Below, piece by piece: positions 14,116 through 16,890 of a stretch of DNA of 16,890 nt. Below the pieces are notes generated by a model, which was not told the origin of the DNA, searched no databases, and was given only the letters and a program-made list of their open reading frames with translations. Origin of the DNA: Gemmatimonadales bacterium UBA7835 (GTDB taxonomy: Bacteria; Gemmatimonadota; Gemmatimonadetes; Longimicrobiales; Gaopeijiaceae). Position 1 is the stretch's first letter; each line of letters opens with the position of its first letter. A program made the translations under genes and the position numbers. The DNA lies in NCBI GenBank assembly GCA_002500925.1, contig DLTN01000087.1:36166-53055 (forward strand), read 5' to 3'.

Positions 14116-15239
14116 AAGCGACCGCCACCAGCCATCAAGTCATCCATCGCGCGGGAACACCCCCGGGGCTCTGAACCGGGTACTCGCCCGAACACTGTCA
14201 GCCGGCCGTCTTCTAAGGCGCCTAAATCCTCGGTAAGGACGTGGCTCACTGAACCTAGATTGGCTAGATCAAAGAAAGAGATGATTCCCTGCTCACCTTC
14301 GGGCTTATCCTCGAGTGTAGCCGGATCAAGAACGCGAACACCGAGCCACGGCGGCGCTGCCAGTCTTCTCGCTGCTTTTATTCCTTCAGTCAGTACAGGC
14401 TCATACATCTGTGAGAGAAGTTCGGTCATACCGTACTCATTCACTATCATGTTCCTATCTATTCCGGTGCAATCGGTGATTGTCGAGTATAGCTCAGAAC
14501 GTCCGATAGCCCGGCGAACTCCCTTGAATCCTCCTGTCACCATAGCCCGGGAATTAGCCGGAAGAGTAACACTCGGCTCATCACCTGCCTCTTTGAGGTG
14601 TAAGAAAGCGAGAGCCGTCCCAAGGACAAGAACTGGCGCCTCTTCCTCACTGGCGGCACGCAACACATCGAAGGCGTCTCTGGCCCATTCGCCATTCGCC
14701 TGGATTAGCCAATCTACTTCGTCCGCAAACGCGTCTACAGCCATACCAACCATCCAAGACAGGGAGGAGTGCGAGGCTGCGACCGGTGAGGGGATCAGCG
14801 AGATGACCCTGATTTTATTGACGTCGGGCAAGAGAGCCTGCCTGAACGGTTCATGAAACGCCGCCCGGTATAGACTTTCGCGTGGCACAAAGTGGCACCC
14901 CCTGCGCTCTGAACCAAGCGTAGTTCCACTCGTGTAAAATGCTGCGTCTGGCTTTCGAGAAATACTGGTATAGGGCGACGATACTAGGTCGAAGTATTTG
15001 AATGCCGTGGTCGGAACCGCAGGAATCTCACGCCAATCAGACACCGACGACGGCGTAACGCCGCGTCGCTCGCAAAAAGAGCGGTAAGGGTCACATAGTT
15101 CGAACTGCCATCCGAAAACCTCTTGGGCAACTCCTTGAAAAGCTTTTTCTTTCCAGGGTTCCAACCCATCAACACCCCCTGACACACCCATTAAGCAGCC
15201 CTCTAGGCGCCCGGCGAGCAACTCCCATTCTTTCGACAT
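14112..15239 (-). CDS. LuxE-like acyl-protein synthetase / fatty acid activating enzyme
   Basis: 375 residues, the LuxE/PaaK-like branch of adenylate-forming enzymes. It shows an ATP-binding loop FYTSGTTLGSERRG (101-114), the core motif NEYGMTELL (267-275) equivalent to the YGxTE of acyl-adenylating enzymes, the downstream LTEDLGAL (335-342) and GR (351-352) positions, and near the end EPRGCSRAMDDL (357-368). Cys361 occupies the place of the C-terminal cysteine that carries the acyl group in LuxE. The likely reaction is ATP-dependent activation of a fatty acid and transfer as a thioester to the LuxC-like partner. It is the first gene of the pair and runs divergently from the DUF5916 gene. No Shine-Dalgarno precedes the ATG. 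The length matches LuxE; a CoA ligase is a possible alternative. Confidence 0.86.
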   Translation of the reverse strand: MSKEWELLAGRLEGCLMGVSGGVDGLEPWKEKAFQGVAQEVFGWQFELCDPYRSFCERRGVTPSSVSDWREIPAVPTTAFKYFDLVSSPYTSISRKPDAAFYTSGTTLGSERRGCHFVPRESLYRAAFHEPFRQALLPDVNKIRVISLIPSPVAASHSSLSWMVGMAVDAFADEVDWLIQANGEWARDAFDVLRAASEEEAPVLVLGTALAFLHLKEAGDEPSVTLPANSRAMVTGGFKGVRRAIGRSELYSTITDCTGIDRNMIVNEYGMTELLSQMYEPVLTEGIKAARRLAAPPWLGVRVLDPATLEDKPEGEQGIISFFDLANLGSVSHVLTEDLGALEDGRLTVFGRVPGSEPRGCSRAMDDLMAGGGRL

Positions 15240-15340
15240 ACCAGAAAACTAGACTTGAGAGCCAACATCGACGACCTCAACGGTGTCATCGTGTTGCTGC
15301 ACAATCATCTTATATAAATGGTCAAGAACCGGAGCCCCGC
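15240..15340. promoter_or_regulatory. Divergent promoter region between the luxE-like and DUF5916 genes
   Basis: About 100 bp must contain promoters for both directions. An AT-rich TATATAAA (15311-15318) gives a plausible -10 for the rightward gene, although no good -35 lies 16-18 nt before it. On the opposite strand a TTGACC hexamer is present around 15320-15327 without a convincing -10. The rightward gene has GGAG (15331-15334) six bases before its ATG. Confidence 0.3.
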
Positions 15341-16890
15341 ATGACTCGGCCTGTCCGTCATACAGGTTTCCTAACACTGCTAGTGGTCGGGATCTCTCTT
15401 CCAGCCACAATTGAGGCGCAAGAGCAATCAAGCGTTTCTGCAAGGACTAGTGATGAAGGTGTCCCCCTGCGGGCGTTCGAATTATCTGAAAACCTCGAAA
15501 TCAACCTCGACGGACGGATAGACGAAGCCGCGTGGCTGCGTGCTACGCCCATAAGTGACTTTACACAGCAGGAACCAGTTCAAGGCAATGAACCATCGGA
15601 GCCGACTGAAATCCGTGTCGTATTCGACGAAGACCACCTGTACATAGGGGCAATCGTCTACGACGACCCGGATCAGATCCTAGCATTCCAGCGTGAACGT
15701 GACGCGTCGCTGGGAACCGATGACCGTTTCATGTGGATCCTGGACACGTTTCTAGATGGACGTACTGGCTACTTCTTCGAGATCAATGCCGCCGGCCTGA
15801 TGGGTGATGGGGTCATCACCGGAGGCGGCGGACGTGGTGGAGCCGGTCGCGGAGGAGGCATCAACAAAGCGTGGGACGGTATCTGGGAAGCCCGGACCGC
15901 CACGCGCCCAGATGGTTGGTCTGCAGAAATCCAGATCCCATTCCGAACACTCAACTTCGACCCGGACGAATCGGAGTGGGGCATCAATTTCCAGAGAACG
16001 ATCCGACGGAAGAACGAGGAGATTCTATGGAGAGGATGGCGAAGAAACGAAGGGCTATTCAAGCCAGTCTTCGCAGGCCGCATTCAGGGCCTGCGCAACA
16101 TGTCACAAGGGCTTGGGCTCGAGGCGGTGCCATCAGCGATCGGAAACTACCGTTACGTAACTCCGGCAGACCCTGTCGATCCTACTGCGCCCGATGCTAC
16201 GACATACCCAAGCGATATCTCTTTAGATGTCAACTACAGTCTCACCTCAAGCCTCCGCGCCTCAGTAAGCGTCAACACAGACTTCGCAGAAGTAGAAAGT
16301 GACCAAAGGCGTGTGAACCTGACACGCTTCCCCATTCGCCTGCCCGAGCGGCGCGATTTCTTCCTTGAGGGTTCAGGCGTCTTCAGCTTCGCCCCCAGAA
16401 GCGGCCCCTCCCCGTTCTTCTCTCGGCGTATAGGGCTAACTCAAGGCCAACAAATCCCAATCAATTATGGAACCCGCCTCACAGGGCAGGCGGGAGCATT
16501 CGAGATTGGTTTTTATCAACTCGGCACAGCAAAGCAGGATTACTACAACACGTTTATCGAACAGGATGTCACCGTTCCCAGTGAGGCCTTCACTGTCGCC
16601 CGGATTCGGAGAAAGCTTTGGGAACAATCAGCTATCGGGGGCATCTACACCCTGCGGAGAACCACCCAAGACGCGGGGGCCCTCGACGGGGTCGACCAAC
16701 ACACAGCAGGTATCGACCTCGACTTTAAGACCCGAAACTTTTTCGGTAACAAAAATCTCGAGCTTGAAGCGTTCTTTGTTTGGAATTCCAACCCCCGCGG
16801 CCTGGCTGACCCTCAGCGCATCGATCTCGGCGTTGACGACCTCAGTGCTCACGGAGCGCGACTTAACTATCCCAATGACATCTGGACCGC
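15341..16890 (+). CDS. Secreted DUF5916 protein with N-terminal CBM9-like domain (3' truncated)
   Basis: The frame opens at the ATG at 15341, preceded by GGAG at a 6 nt spacing, and stays open to the window end (516 codons). A Sec signal peptide is clear (FLTLLVVGISLPATIEAQ, cut near residue 27). Residues about 48-235 resemble the carbohydrate-binding family 9-like domain: LDGRIDEAAWLRATPISDF, then VVFDEDHLYIGAIVYD and a late WSAEIQIPF strand. From about 270 the DUF5916 region begins, with its typical block VNTDFAEVESDQRRVNLTRFP followed by ERRDFFLEGSGVFSF. The alternating hydrophobic pattern further on (GIDLDFKTRNFFGNKNLELEAFFVW) suggests an outer-membrane beta-barrel. A Gly/Arg-rich loop (GGGGRGGAGRGGG, 161-173) interrupts the CBM9-like part. 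The function of DUF5916 proteins is unknown; surface polymer binding or transport is a guess. Confidence 0.88.
   Translation, partial: MTRPVRHTGFLTLLVVGISLPATIEAQEQSSVSARTSDEGVPLRAFELSENLEINLDGRIDEAAWLRATPISDFTQQEPVQGNEPSEPTEIRVVFDEDHLYIGAIVYDDPDQILAFQRERDASLGTDDRFMWILDTFLDGRTGYFFEINAAGLMGDGVITGGGGRGGAGRGGGINKAWDGIWEARTATRPDGWSAEIQIPFRTLNFDPDESEWGINFQRTIRRKNEEILWRGWRRNEGLFKPVFAGRIQGLRNMSQGLGLEAVPSAIGNYRYVTPADPVDPTAPDATTYPSDISLDVNYSLTSSLRASVSVNTDFAEVESDQRRVNLTRFPIRLPERRDFFLEGSGVFSFAPRSGPSPFFSRRIGLTQGQQIPINYGTRLTGQAGAFEIGFYQLGTAKQDYYNTFIEQDVTVPSEAFTVARIRRKLWEQSAIGGIYTLRRTTQDAGALDGVDQHTAGIDLDFKTRNFFGNKNLELEAFFVWNSNPRGLADPQRIDLGVDDLSAHGARLNYPNDIWT

Noticed and set aside
14260..14856. 198-codon open frame on the plus strand
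   Set aside because: It lies entirely opposite the LuxE-like gene, whose motifs are intact; the translation is Ser/Arg-rich shadow sequence.
12775..15239. Bioluminescence operon
   Set aside because: There is no LuxA, LuxB or LuxD in the window, so LuxC and LuxE similarity alone does not indicate light production.

Overview
The window looks like a chromosomal segment of a Gram-negative, aerobically respiring bacterium, most plausibly a Gemmatimonadota relative. This placement is an inference. It rests on a six-gene alternative complex III operon, FKBP-type prolyl isomerases made as lipoproteins, a DUF5916/CBM9-like outer-membrane-type protein and AT-poor but not extremely GC-rich DNA. Rhodothermota or another phylum with alternative complex III cannot be excluded. 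No tRNA, rRNA, transposase, integrase, phage gene or CRISPR array was seen.

Layout from left to right. Positions 1-519 (+) hold the 3' end of a SpoU-class tRNA methyltransferase (TrmJ-like). It is convergent with a large leftward block. That block, read right to left on the minus strand, is ActA (pentaheme cytochrome c), ActB (iron-sulfur protein with a molybdopterin-oxidoreductase-like domain), ActC (NrfD-like), ActD (DUF3341), ActE (monoheme cytochrome c lipoprotein) and ActF (NrfD-like). Then come two tandem FKBP lipoprotein genes. The act genes are tightly packed, overlapping or a few bases apart. No cytochrome oxidase genes follow, so the partner terminal oxidase must lie elsewhere.

To the right of actA is a non-coding stretch of nearly 600 bp with several inverted repeats; it probably carries the act promoter. 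Next come a small uncharacterised protein (+) and a convergent NatAB-type ABC exporter pair (-). Divergent from the exporter is a short AbrB-fold regulator (+). Convergent with the regulator is a two-gene operon (-) encoding a LuxE-like acyl-protein synthetase and a LuxC-like acyl reductase. Divergent from luxE, at the right edge, is the 5' part of a secreted DUF5916 protein (+).

How the genes work together: the Act complex would oxidise menaquinol and pass electrons to a periplasmic cytochrome or directly to an oxidase. The FKBP proteins could assist folding of exported proteins. LuxE and LuxC together have the parts needed to activate a fatty acid and reduce it to an aldehyde, but there is no LuxD thioesterase and no LuxAB luciferase here. 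The fate of the aldehyde is therefore open, and this pair is the least explained part of the window.
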